Source of the DNA: Clostridia bacterium
Lineage (GTDB): Bacteria; Bacillota; Clostridia; Christensenellales; CAG-138
NCBI GenBank assembly: GCA_017547885.1
Contig: JAFYOP010000006.1
Location: forward strand, 99,065 to 163,064
Direction: 5' to 3'
Length of the DNA: 64,000 bases
Shown: piece by piece, positions 18,632-27,041 of the stretch
How positions within the stretch are numbered: the first letter of the stretch is position 1
Layout: each line of letters begins with the position of its first letter
Notes under the pieces: model-generated
The model's database searches: none
What the model was told of the DNA's origin: nothing
Seen by the model: only the letters and a program-made list of their open reading frames with translations
Translations under genes and position numbers: made by a program

Positions 18632-20299
18632 ATGGAAGCAAACGCCAAAGAAAAAACCTCAAGAAAAAAGAAAAAGCAATCCTCCAACAAGGCCCTCAAG
18701 ACCTTGCTGATAGTACTTGCTGCGCTGGTGGCAGTACTGGGCGTCCTGTATTATTTCGTAATATACAGAGAGCAGCAGAGGGTATCCATAATGAACGGCA
18801 CTACCTTCCACGAGGGCATTTCGGTAAATGGTGTGGATATTTCCGGCATGACCATGGATGCAGCACGTGCTGCCTTAGCGGACTCTGCCGAAAAGGATAT
18901 CGCTTCAGGCATACACCTGAACTTTACCTGCAACGGTCAGAGCTACACTGCGGATTCCTCCTGCTTTACCATCACATATAATACCGAAGAGGTGCTGACC
19001 GAGGCCATGGGCCTTGCCCGCGAAGGCGAATATACCGAGCTTCGCGAGCAGATGATGGATATAAAGGAAAACGGCCGTGAGTTCACTCTGGAATACACCG
19101 TTGAGCCTACCGGCGTAGAGGCATTTATACATACCTTTGCCGACGCGGTAACCATCGCCCCCACCCCTGCCTCCTACACCGTACGCATGCCTGCCATCAA
19201 GGAAAGCACCAACGCCCCCGATACTCGTAATCTGGGTCTTGTGGGCGAGGCAGCCAAAGAGGCCAAGCTCAGCGAGGAATCCATTGCCATTACCGACGTG
19301 CGCGATGTATTCTTCGAGTTTACAGAAGCTGTTGACGGCTACGGCGTGGATATTCCCGGCCTCATGCAGACCGTACAGCAGCGCTGCGAGGCTCTGGACT
19401 TCGGCGATATAGAGGTTCAGATGGCTCCCATACAGTCTGATGTTACCATCGAGACCCTCAAGGAAAACCTTGTGCTCCGCGGTTCCGCCTCCACCGGCTA
19501 CCGCAGCAAGCGCCGCAACGAAGGCCGCTGCTTTAACCTTGAAAAGGCCTGCGGCATGGTATATGGCAAGACCCTTCTGCCCGGCGAGGAATTCTCCGCC
19601 AATGGTATACTTGGCGACCGTACCTTTGCCAACGGCTGGAAGGCAGCTCCCGCTGTAATTTCCGGCGGTGCCGACCATGAAGACCAGCCCGGCGGCGGCG
19701 TATGCCAGATAGCCACCACCACATACATGGCAGTGCTGTACGGCGACTATGAAGTAGTCTATCGCCGTCCCCACTCCACCCCCAGCGGCTACCCCGACGG
19801 CCTTGACGCCACCATAAACACCGTTACCGGTGAGATAGACTTTAAGTGGAAGAACAATACTCAATCCCCCGTTTACGTATTTACCTGGATAGACACCGTA
19901 AACTACAGCGTTCACTGCGAAATTTACGGCGAGCCCTTCCCCGCGACCTTTGACGAGATCGAGCTCAGCTCCAAGCTTGTTGAAGAACTGGTTCCCGGCG
20001 TTCCTGAGTACGAAGTAAAGAGCTCCCTCTATTCTCCCTACTGGATGATCAAAAACAACGCCGTTACCGGTTATATCTATGAGTCCTTCAAGACCTACAA
20101 GCTCAACGGCAAGGAAGTGGAGACCAAGTCCATTGGCAACACCACCTACAAGGTGCACCCCACCCGCTACTATGTATGGCCCGGCTACGCAGGCGAGCCC
20201 CTTGATCCCCAGTATCAGCTGGTATCAGACGCTAACGGTAATCTGACCCTGGCTAACCCCACAGTGGACCCCACCACGGGAACAACGACAACACCATAA
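18632..20299 (+). CDS. VanW family envelope protein
   Basis: A 555-residue membrane-anchored protein. A lysine-rich cytoplasmic start (about residues 1-25) is followed by one membrane segment (about 26-45). The outer part contains YoaR-type peptidoglycan-binding-like repeats (GISVNGVDISGMTMDAAR) and then a VanW domain, with LLPGEEFSANGILGDRT and GGGVCQIATTTYMAVL. The tail is threonine- and proline-rich. VanW proteins occur in envelope and vancomycin-resistance loci, but their activity is not established. The ATG at 18632 has GCGGAG nine bases upstream. Its terminator appears to have been split by the mobile element that follows. Confidence 0.9.
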   Translation: MEANAKEKTSRKKKKQSSNKALKTLLIVLAALVAVLGVLYYFVIYREQQRVSIMNGTTFHEGISVNGVDISGMTMDAARAALADSAEKDIASGIHLNFTCNGQSYTADSSCFTITYNTEEVLTEAMGLAREGEYTELREQMMDIKENGREFTLEYTVEPTGVEAFIHTFADAVTIAPTPASYTVRMPAIKESTNAPDTRNLGLVGEAAKEAKLSEESIAITDVRDVFFEFTEAVDGYGVDIPGLMQTVQQRCEALDFGDIEVQMAPIQSDVTIETLKENLVLRGSASTGYRSKRRNEGRCFNLEKACGMVYGKTLLPGEEFSANGILGDRTFANGWKAAPAVISGGADHEDQPGGGVCQIATTTYMAVLYGDYEVVYRRPHSTPSGYPDGLDATINTVTGEIDFKWKNNTQSPVYVFTWIDTVNYSVHCEIYGEPFPATFDEIELSSKLVEELVPGVPEYEVKSSLYSPYWMIKNNAVTGYIYESFKTYKLNGKEVETKSIGNTTYKVHPTRYYVWPGYAGEPLDPQYQLVSDANGNLTLANPTVDPTTGTTTTP

Positions 20300-20309
20300 T
20301 CACTACAAT

Positions 20310-20345
20310 AAAAAAGTCCGGCCAAGGTAGTTTCCAATAAGACAG
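20310..20345. other. Left junction of the mobile element: split terminator arm plus terminal inverted repeat
   Basis: AAAAAAGTCCGGC (20310-20322) lies 10 bases after the VanW stop. Its complement GCCGGACTTTTTT appears 13.3 kb away at 33639-33651, just beyond the recombinase. Joined, they would make a normal terminator shared by the VanW gene and spoVAE. TCCAATAAGACAG (20333-20345) matches the inverse of CTGTTTTATTGGA (33615-33627) in 12 of 13 positions, and GAAAACATTA occurs at 20349 and at 33600. Confidence 0.75.
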
Positions 20346-20402
20346 CATGAAAACATTACTGGCATAGGGTAGCTGCCGTACAGGAGTGCGACAAGAAAAA
20401 TT

Positions 20403-20440
20403 GGCGATACTTGGTTTTCACAACCAGGTATCGCCTTTTT
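20403..20440 (+). terminator. Strong hairpin terminator at the element's left end
   Basis: GGCGATAC and GTATCGCC enclose a long stem (20403-20435) with one mismatch, followed by TTTTT. It would stop transcription entering from the VanW gene before tnpV. Confidence 0.8.
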
Positions 20441-20480
20441 CTATCTTTAACAGAATGTTTGAATCTTACTGGAGGTACAT

Positions 20481-20846
20481 ATGATACAGAAACTGAACTA
20501 TATCCGTTGCGGTGATTACTATATTCCCGATATTCGTTTACCGGAGGAAAATAGACCTATTGGTCGGTGGGGGCGTATGCACAGAGATTACATCAAGGAG
20601 CATAACCCTATCCGCTTCAATGATCTGTGTCTTAGCGGCGAACTGTGGACATATCTGGCTGATTTGAATGAGCAGGCGCAGAGCCGCCTTGAACTTATCA
20701 TCGAGCAGATGAAGGAATCTGAGGGCGTGACAGAGCAAATGAAGCAGCACGATCAGATGGCATGGGTTGGAGTCATGAACAGTATCCGCAACCGAGCCGA
20801 AGAAATTGTTCTGCGTGAGATGATCTACGAGGAGGATGCGGTATGA
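20481..20846 (+). CDS. tnpV: TnpV family transposon protein
   Basis: A 121-residue protein matching the TnpV family of Tn4451-like elements: it opens with a short beta-rich stretch ending in IPDIRLPEE, continues with RPIGRWGRMHRDYI and ends in a long helical, Glu/Gln-rich segment. No catalytic role is known for TnpV, and it is a reliable marker of this element class. The ribosome binding site is TGGAGG seven bases before the ATG. Its stop overlaps the next start by four bases, so the two genes are translationally coupled. Confidence 0.9.
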   Translation: MIQKLNYIRCGDYYIPDIRLPEENRPIGRWGRMHRDYIKEHNPIRFNDLCLSGELWTYLADLNEQAQSRLELIIEQMKESEGVTEQMKQHDQMAWVGVMNSIRNRAEEIVLREMIYEEDAV

Positions 20847-21103
20847 GAATCCTTGAAGAATTTTGGTACGGCAACATCGAGCCTACAGAATATGACACTT
20901 CCTCTAAAGAGTACAAGAAGCTGCAGGAGCTGATTTGCAGAAACGAAGAAAAGCTACAGGCCACCATGACAGACGAGCAGAAAGAGTTGTTTGAGAAATA
21001 TACCGACTGTATGCGAGAGTATCAAACCATCACGGATTGCTTGATCTTTCAGAACGGTTTTAAGCTGGGTGCACGAATGATGTTAGAGGTCATGGAAGAA
21101 TAA
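20843..21103 (+). CDS. DUF6809-like small helical protein
   Basis: An 86-residue, highly charged and probably all-helical protein beginning MRILEEFWYGNIEP and ending FKLGARMMLEVMEE, a pattern common to small proteins carried with TnpV in Clostridia and classed as DUF6809. Function unknown. It overlaps tnpV by four bases (ATGA), and the two share a downstream terminator. Confidence 0.8.
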   Translation: MRILEEFWYGNIEPTEYDTSSKEYKKLQELICRNEEKLQATMTDEQKELFEKYTDCMREYQTITDCLIFQNGFKLGARMMLEVMEE

Positions 21104-21118
21104 CCGAATACTACAAGC

Positions 21119-21155
21119 GGGACTTGCGCTCTAATGGGGTGCAAGTCCCTATTTT
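21119..21155 (+). terminator. Terminator of the tnpV operon
   Basis: GGGACTTGC (21119-21127) and GCAAGTCCC (21141-21149) form a perfect nine-bp stem followed by TATTTTA. Confidence 0.8.
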
Positions 21156-21180
21156 ACTTCGACACAAATTGTGTCGAAGT
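21156..21180. repeat. 25-nt palindrome, isolated copy of the family at 28.4 kb
   Basis: A perfect 12-bp inverted repeat around one central A, with ends ACTTC and GAAGT and a CAA-N-TTG centre. The same frame is shared by the tandem copies at 28387-28545, with different central stem bases. It lies between the tnpV terminator and the cargo promoter. Confidence 0.8.
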
Positions 21181-21214
21181 ATCAGTCGTACATAAAAAGT
21201 TCACGAATGATACA

Positions 21215-21243
21215 TTGACAAATTTATTGTCAATGTATATAAT
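21215..21243 (+). promoter_or_regulatory. Consensus promoter of the cargo operon with overlapping operator
   Basis: TTGACA (21215-21220), 17 bases, TATAAT (21238-21243): a perfect sigma-A-type promoter 22 bases before the Xre-type gene. The -35 is embedded in the palindrome TTGACAAATTTATTGTCAA (21215-21233), a likely site for autorepression by the downstream regulator. Confidence 0.9.
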
Positions 21244-21264
21244 ATTTTTAGGAGGTGTGTAATC

Positions 21265-21765
21265 ATGGAAGAAATTATCCGTATGCAAGAAAATTTGTTG
21301 TTGTTACGCCGAACGGTTGGATGGACAGCAGAAGAGTTTGGCGAAAAAATAGGTGTTACACGCCAAACCATAAATAACATAGAAAATGGCCGCAATAAGC
21401 TGACAAAAACGCAATATATCGCTATGAGAAGTGTTCTTGATGCCGAAATGGTTCAAAAACCAGAAGACACGGAAATGCTCAAAGTCCTTTTGGATGTTTT
21501 TGTTGATCATCCTGAAAACTATAGCATTGAAAGTCGTAACGAACTGCTGTCAAAAGCGAATATGATGGCACCTTCCATTCTTGCAGGCACTACTTCTCGT
21601 GCAGATGTATCTAAGGAATGGATGAAAGTAGCGGGTGCAGTTGTAGGGATTGGGGCACTTATGGGAGGGCCGCTCGGGATTGGCGCAGGTGTTGCCGCTG
21701 TAAATGTCTGGCTTGCCAAATCTATCGCTGATAACAAGAAGAAACAAAAAAAGGGTAAGGAGTAA
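21265..21765 (+). CDS. Xre-type DNA-binding regulator with hydrophobic C-terminus
   Basis: A 166-residue protein. Residues about 8-60 are a helix-turn-helix of the Cro/C1 type, with TAEEFGEKIGVTRQTINNIE as its core. The middle (about 60-110) is a helical linker. Residues about 115-155 form a glycine- and alanine-rich hydrophobic segment (VAGAVVGIGALMGGPLGIGA), and the tail is lysine-rich. A repressor with a possible membrane segment is unusual and may couple DNA binding to the state of the membrane proteins encoded next. The ribosome binding site is AGGAGGTG. It is the first gene of the cargo operon, six bases before the next gene. Confidence 0.85.
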   Translation: MEEIIRMQENLLLLRRTVGWTAEEFGEKIGVTRQTINNIENGRNKLTKTQYIAMRSVLDAEMVQKPEDTEMLKVLLDVFVDHPENYSIESRNELLSKANMMAPSILAGTTSRADVSKEWMKVAGAVVGIGALMGGPLGIGAGVAAVNVWLAKSIADNKKKQKKGKE

Positions 21766-21770
21766 GAGAT

Positions 21771-22316
21771 ATGGGTGACTATGTAAAAAAGAAAAAGGAT
21801 ATGGTCTTCCAGAGCGTAGACGCCCTTCAGCAAGTTGTAAACGTTGTAAATGAAGCCGCTGCTGCTCTAAACGACTCCAAGCGAACCATTAAGGAAAGTG
21901 CAATTCCAGAGGTTCTCGCAGGAGCACTTGGCGCTGGTATCGGCGGTGTGGGGTCTTTCGCCGCTCTTTATGGCTTAGGTGTTGTTGGTCTTTCCGCCGC
22001 AGGAATAACCTCTGGTTTAGCAACTGCCGGTGCTATTGTTGGTGGTGGAATGGTTGCGGGTGTTTTCGTTTTGGCCGCTCCTATTGCAGCCTTGGCTGCC
22101 GGAGGTGTAGGTATCGCTTCTCATCTCAAGAGCAAGCAATTGCGCCAAGAAAAAGAACGGCTATATAAAGAGGTCTTGGTACGTCATGAGGCCATTATTA
22201 AGGCACTGAAGAGCGAAGCTGATGCTACCAAGGAGCGTTTAGATTACCTGCAGAGTTTAAATATACTGCTCCAGCAAGCTGTAAAAGATTTGAGCCACGA
22301 TCTGGGTGTTGCCTAA
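21771..22316 (+). CDS. Glycine-zipper membrane protein, unrecognised
   Basis: A 181-residue protein with three parts. An N-terminal amphipathic helix (about residues 1-45) contains VDALQQVVNVVNEAAAAL. Two or three small-residue hydrophobic segments (about 50-120) are dense in G-x-x-x-G spacing, for example GALGAGIGGVGSF and GAIVGGGMVAGVF. A charged C-terminal coiled coil (about 120-178) follows. Such glycine-zipper segments are seen in pore-forming and membrane-associating proteins, but no family is recognised. It begins six bases after the Xre-type gene with AAGGAGTAAGAG upstream. Confidence 0.8.
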   Translation: MGDYVKKKKDMVFQSVDALQQVVNVVNEAAAALNDSKRTIKESAIPEVLAGALGAGIGGVGSFAALYGLGVVGLSAAGITSGLATAGAIVGGGMVAGVFVLAAPIAALAAGGVGIASHLKSKQLRQEKERLYKEVLVRHEAIIKALKSEADATKERLDYLQSLNILLQQAVKDLSHDLGVA

Positions 22317-22327
22317 AGGAGGTTTTA

Positions 22328-22675
22328 ATGGGAAATCGTCTTAAGTTACCTGATGTTGATTTCACTAAGGTTGGCAATACAATTGTGGATGCAGGAAAAG
22401 CAGTTGGAAAATTCGTTAGTAACCATACACCAGAATTCCTTGTTGGCGCACTCTCTCTTGTAACAGTTGATAATATTCGTGTTCGCCTGGGGCGTAAACA
22501 GGATCAGAAAGCTTTTGAGAAAAATGCTATCAACCAACAAGCAGTTATTCGAAAGCATGAAGCTGAAATCAATGTACTGAAAGAGCAAGCAGATCAGGCA
22601 CAGGATGCACAGCAAAGAGTAGACCGATTAGAGCAAATCGTAAAAAATATAACAGAGGGAGGTGCCTCGGAATGA
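22328..22675 (+). CDS. Small protein with hydrophobic segment and coiled coil, unrecognised
   Basis: A 115-residue protein. Residues about 35-55 form a moderately hydrophobic stretch (FLVGALSLVTV), followed by a long charged coiled coil (about 70-112) rich in Lys, Glu and Gln. No enzymatic motif is visible. The ribosome binding site AAAGGAGG precedes the ATG, and the stop overlaps the next start by four bases (ATGA). The shared membrane-plus-coiled-coil plan with the preceding gene suggests that the two products interact. Confidence 0.8.
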   Translation: MGNRLKLPDVDFTKVGNTIVDAGKAVGKFVSNHTPEFLVGALSLVTVDNIRVRLGRKQDQKAFEKNAINQQAVIRKHEAEINVLKEQADQAQDAQQRVDRLEQIVKNITEGGASE

Positions 22676-24036
22676 GCAAGTTCAAATATACAGAAACCGA
22701 AAAGCAAATGAACACCGTGCTCAAGCACCAAGATGAAGCCCTCAAAGGGATACAGTTTCCATCTCAAGCAGAAACCGATACAATAGCAGCAAAAGCAGAC
22801 ACCTTACTCCGTAGTCTTGGATATAAGCCAGAGGAACTCAAAGGACTCTCCCTTTCTTCTAAAGCAAAAAGTACAATGATTGTTCCCACTTGGGAAGAAC
22901 TTTGTCATGATGCCGAGCGGCATGTAGGCAAGAATTGCAACTTGGAATCCATCTTCACAGAAGAAGAGCTTAACAGCAACGAACTCGCTATTAAGCAGAT
23001 GAATGCAGAATTTAGCGCTATCCACCGTTTAGATGCGTTTGATGTTTCAATTTCGGCTTTAGCGGCTCTCGTCGGTGCTGCTGTTGATATTTTGCTTATA
23101 GGAATTCCGGAAAAAACACCTGATGGGTTGAAAGCCGGAGCGCTTTCGGACTACATCCGTGACTATTTCGATAAGAAATTTCCGGAAGATGAAATGAAAA
23201 AACTTGCAAACTCAAAGGAAAGCAAGGTTCCGTTTGATGCGCAGGATAACAGGCACACTACAATCCGTGTTGAAGGGCTTTCTGCATATTATCACAGACT
23301 CCTTCAATTAGGACATGACCCTGTTTTGGGGTTCGTTTTCGGCGTAGCCGACATATTGACCGGACGAATGACCACGATTGACAAAACAGGTAAAATTGTT
23401 TCTCAGGTCATGGAGAATTATGCTGATCGCACGGAGGCAGATATCTTTGCTGCCTTGGCAAAGCAAATTGCACACTTCAAATCAGATGTAACGACTTCTA
23501 TGGGATTACCGGTTCCCCTCATGAGCCTGTTTAATCTCCTCCAATTTGGTAGTATCGGTGAGGAGGAACAAACTATTGCAGAAATCGTACAAGGAATGTA
23601 CTACGAAGGATATGATTTCATTCATTTCTGCTCTATGTCCATTCCCGCCATGCTTGTAGAAGTTATTGTTAGAATGGGTTATGCATTAAAGCGAATAAAA
23701 GAAGGCTATTCCGTAAAAGACTCTATTCCTATTTCCCTGAATAGAGAAAAGCATCCTAAACTGGCAACGATGTTGTTTATGGGCCATTCTGCCGTAACAG
23801 CGGTCAATGCAGGAAAAGTTTATTTTACTCAAAATCCTATGGCAATAAATTATCCCGAGTGGATTGCATTTGCAAAATATTCGTACAGCCAACTTAAATG
23901 GGTGTTGATTGAGAAGCCTGAATTAAAGGATTGCTATGTAAGAGGGAAAATTAACGAGGAGTTACATAGTATTCTTGCCGAAGCAGATAAAACATTTGAG
24001 AAGTTCGCTACGGAATATACCGTGGTTTTTCACTAA
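22672..24036 (+). CDS. Unrecognised 454-residue protein of the cargo operon
   Basis: The first 110 residues are polar and helical. The middle contains a hydrophobic stretch (about residues 125-147, VSISALAALVGAAVDILLIG), and after it a conserved-looking block with His, Arg and Asp residues: YYHRLLQLGHDPVLGFVFG followed by ADILTGRMTT (about 205-235). That block recalls metal-dependent membrane-associated hydrolases, but no family is firmly recognised. Further hydrophobic segments follow near 320-340, and the C-terminus is soluble. It overlaps the previous gene by four bases and precedes the zinc-ribbon nuclease gene by 23. Confidence 0.8.
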   Translation: MSKFKYTETEKQMNTVLKHQDEALKGIQFPSQAETDTIAAKADTLLRSLGYKPEELKGLSLSSKAKSTMIVPTWEELCHDAERHVGKNCNLESIFTEEELNSNELAIKQMNAEFSAIHRLDAFDVSISALAALVGAAVDILLIGIPEKTPDGLKAGALSDYIRDYFDKKFPEDEMKKLANSKESKVPFDAQDNRHTTIRVEGLSAYYHRLLQLGHDPVLGFVFGVADILTGRMTTIDKTGKIVSQVMENYADRTEADIFAALAKQIAHFKSDVTTSMGLPVPLMSLFNLLQFGSIGEEEQTIAEIVQGMYYEGYDFIHFCSMSIPAMLVEVIVRMGYALKRIKEGYSVKDSIPISLNREKHPKLATMLFMGHSAVTAVNAGKVYFTQNPMAINYPEWIAFAKYSYSQLKWVLIEKPELKDCYVRGKINEELHSILAEADKTFEKFATEYTVVFH

Positions 24037-24059
24037 TACCGAGAATGAGAGGTTGGATT

Positions 24060-27014
24060 ATGTCAGAAAAACAAAATATTGTATCGTATCCAGACCTCTT
24101 GGCAGAATGGGACTGGGAAAAGAACAATGCAATAGGATTGCAGCCAGAAAGCATATCCCTCGGTTCCGTAAAAAAAGTTTATTGGAAGTGCAAGTTTGGG
24201 CATGGATGGGAAGCGACTCCGAATAATAGAAGTCGAGGACAGGGTTGCCCGGTGTGCGCGGGTCGTAAAATTGAAATCGGATTTAACGACCTTGCTTCAA
24301 GGCATCCGACGATTGCGTCAGATTGGCATCCTCAAAAAAATGAAGATCTGCTGCCTACGCAGGTTACATCTGGCTCCAACAAGAGAATATGGTGGCTTTG
24401 CGCTGAGTGTGGGCATGAATGGCAAACTTCAGTTGCAAATCGTGTTGCAGGAAAGGGTTGTCCAGTTTGTAGCCGAATAAAGCAAGGGTTAGCCAAGGAG
24501 CAGAACCTTGTTGAACAGAAAGGGTCATTTGCAACTCACTATCCCCATCTGCTAAATGAATGGGATTACGAAAAGAACTCTGTAGATCCAGAAAAAATCA
24601 CAAAAGACTCGACCCGTAGAGTGTGGTGGCTCTGTGCTGAATGTGGGCACTCTTGGGCTACAACTGTTTCTCATCGCACGATACGTGGCTCAGGGTGTCC
24701 CGCCTGCGCAAACAAAGTAACAACAGCCAATAATTGTATCGAGACAACCCATCCGCACATTTTGGAAAAATGGAATTATAAACGCAATCACCTTGTTACA
24801 CCCAAAGATGTGACAGCGGGATCGAGCAAAAAAGTTTGGTGGGTATGCGAAGAAGGACATGAATGGCAGGCTACGGTAACAAGCATCGTAAATGGCGGTG
24901 TGTGCCCGGTTTGTTGCGGGCAGCGTGTTGAAGTCGGATACAATGACTTGGCATCTGTCAATCCGGAACTTGCCAAGGAATGGCATCCTGCTAAAAATGG
25001 AGACTTACTCCCAACGCAATTTACCACCGGCAGTTCGAGGGTGAAAATCTGGTGGCTTTGTCCCAAAGGTCATGAATATCAGACTACTATTGCCAACAGA
25101 ACTAATGGCACAGGTTGCCCTATTTGCGAAAAGGAACGCAAAACAAGTTTTCCGGAGCAAGCCATCTTTTACTATCTCAGAAAGATTACCAGAGCGGAAA
25201 ACAGATACCTATTTGCTGGAAAAACCGAAATTGACGTGTACCTTCCTGAATATCAGGTTGGTATTGAATATGACGGACTTTACTATCATGCAAGCCCGGA
25301 AGCATATACGAAAGAGCAAAAGAAAGATGCGCTTTTGTCACGAAATGGAATTGCCGTCATTCGTGTAAAGGAGGTCAAGGATACATCTGCTTACCAAGAT
25401 GACGATAAAATAATCCACTGCCGCAATGCAGGAAATTACCTCTATTTGAAGGATGTTATTCATAAAATAATTCAGCGCATACCGCTCCTTTCAAATAGCT
25501 GCAATAATCTCGATATTGACATCGACCGTGATGCGGCCTCTATCATGTCGCAGTATATCCAATCCGAGAAAGAAAACAGTTTGGCAGTAAAATATCCAGA
25601 GTTGGCAGCCGAATGGCACCCTACTCGAAACGGATATATTTCTTCTGAAATGGTGAGCTATGCAAGCGGCAAAAAGGCATGGTGGTTGGGACAATGCGGA
25701 CATGAGTGGTCAGCAGTCATTTCGAATCGTATTGCTGGAAATGGGTGTCCCATCTGTTCAAATAAAGAAGTGTTGGCAGGATTTAATGATATCGAAACAA
25801 CACATCCTCTATTGGCTAAAGAGTGGGACTATTCTAAAAATGGTTCACTCACGCCCCAAAGAATCACCTTTGGTTCCGACAAAAAAGTTTGGTGGGTTTG
25901 TTCTAAAGGACATAGTTACCAAGCAACTGTATCCAACCGTTATTATGGAAAGAATTGTCCATACTGTTCCAACACTAAGGTGCTTAAAGGCTACAATGAT
26001 TTGGCCTCTCAGTATCCACAAATTGCAGCGGAATGGAATTACAGCAAAAATCGTGAAACACCAGATCAAGTAATGCCTGGATCAAACAAAAGGATTTGGT
26101 GGAAATGCAGTACCTGTGGGCACGAATGGATAGCTCAACCGAACCATCGTGTATTCCGTCAATCCGGTTGCCCAGCTTGTTCTGGCCGAGTTGCTACCCA
26201 CGACAAAAACCTTTTGGTTGCCAATCCCGAGTTGTGCAAAGAGTGGAATGTTGCTCGCAACAAAAAATCACCAAGCGAATATCGTCCGCAATCCAGTCAA
26301 AAAGTATGGTGGGTCTGCTCGACTTGCGGATATGAATGGAATGCAAAAATTAGCGAACGTAGCAAAGGAACAGGTTGCCCGTGTTGCGCTGGCAAAAAAG
26401 TTCTGAAAGGTGTAAATGACTTAGCTACCATGCGTCCAAGGCTTGCAGAAGAATGGAACTACGAAAAGAACACAACTATTTCCCCAACAGACGTGACAAT
26501 AGGAACTCATAAAAAAGTATGGTGGAAATGTTCGGAATGTAGTTATGAATGGCAGGCGTCCATTTCTAACAGAAGTAAAGGGCGAGGATGTCCGATGTGT
26601 GCAAGAAGAGCCACAACGGAAAGTAAGGAAAAAGATATATTCCAGTATAGTTCTTACGGTGCATTTATCCGAATGTATCACAGTATAAAAGAAGCCAAAG
26701 AACGGACAGGTCTCAAATCTATTTCTCCTTCTTCACCGAGAAAGAAGACATCAGGGAGCTTTATTTGGCTATTGGAAAGAGATGATGATAAGGCGCTCAA
26801 AATAGCAAATACAATCAACCCATCTCGCATTGTTTTCAAAAATTTGCCTGTATTGCAGTATTCCATTGATGGATCTTTCATTAAAAAATACGCTTCTTCC
26901 GGCGAGGCCGAAAGAGTAAATGGTATTGCTCGATCAAAAGTTGGCGCTTGCTGCCGTGGAAAAATCAAAACCGCTGGCGGTTATATCTGGCGATACGATG
27001 TTGAAGACAACTAA
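24060..27014 (+). CDS. Large zinc-ribbon/PD-(D/E)XK-like nuclease with NUMOD1-like tail
   Basis: A 984-residue protein. I count ten copies of a roughly 60-residue repeat, each with a W-x-C-x-x-C/G-H-x-(W/Y) half and a GCPxC half, matching the DUF4379 treble-clef/zinc-ribbon family. Five lie before and five after a central insert at about residues 362-475. The insert has PEQ, IDVYLP and GIEYDGLYYH, consistent with the Vsr/DUF559 branch of PD-(D/E)XK nucleases. Two NUMOD1-like DNA-binding segments end the protein (about 858-980), as in homing endonucleases. The sixth repeat lacks its first Cys. The start at 24060 has GAGAGG seven bases upstream. A sequence-reading DNA nuclease is likely. Confidence 0.85.
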   Translation: MSEKQNIVSYPDLLAEWDWEKNNAIGLQPESISLGSVKKVYWKCKFGHGWEATPNNRSRGQGCPVCAGRKIEIGFNDLASRHPTIASDWHPQKNEDLLPTQVTSGSNKRIWWLCAECGHEWQTSVANRVAGKGCPVCSRIKQGLAKEQNLVEQKGSFATHYPHLLNEWDYEKNSVDPEKITKDSTRRVWWLCAECGHSWATTVSHRTIRGSGCPACANKVTTANNCIETTHPHILEKWNYKRNHLVTPKDVTAGSSKKVWWVCEEGHEWQATVTSIVNGGVCPVCCGQRVEVGYNDLASVNPELAKEWHPAKNGDLLPTQFTTGSSRVKIWWLCPKGHEYQTTIANRTNGTGCPICEKERKTSFPEQAIFYYLRKITRAENRYLFAGKTEIDVYLPEYQVGIEYDGLYYHASPEAYTKEQKKDALLSRNGIAVIRVKEVKDTSAYQDDDKIIHCRNAGNYLYLKDVIHKIIQRIPLLSNSCNNLDIDIDRDAASIMSQYIQSEKENSLAVKYPELAAEWHPTRNGYISSEMVSYASGKKAWWLGQCGHEWSAVISNRIAGNGCPICSNKEVLAGFNDIETTHPLLAKEWDYSKNGSLTPQRITFGSDKKVWWVCSKGHSYQATVSNRYYGKNCPYCSNTKVLKGYNDLASQYPQIAAEWNYSKNRETPDQVMPGSNKRIWWKCSTCGHEWIAQPNHRVFRQSGCPACSGRVATHDKNLLVANPELCKEWNVARNKKSPSEYRPQSSQKVWWVCSTCGYEWNAKISERSKGTGCPCCAGKKVLKGVNDLATMRPRLAEEWNYEKNTTISPTDVTIGTHKKVWWKCSECSYEWQASISNRSKGRGCPMCARRATTESKEKDIFQYSSYGAFIRMYHSIKEAKERTGLKSISPSSPRKKTSGSFIWLLERDDDKALKIANTINPSRIVFKNLPVLQYSIDGSFIKKYASSGEAERVNGIARSKVGACCRGKIKTAGGYIWRYDVEDN

Positions 27015-27041
27015 TACCACAGAGAAAAGGATGGTGAAAAC

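Noticed and set aside
18905..20158. 417-codon open frame antisense to the VanW gene
   Set aside because: Opposite strand of a well-supported gene; no start context.
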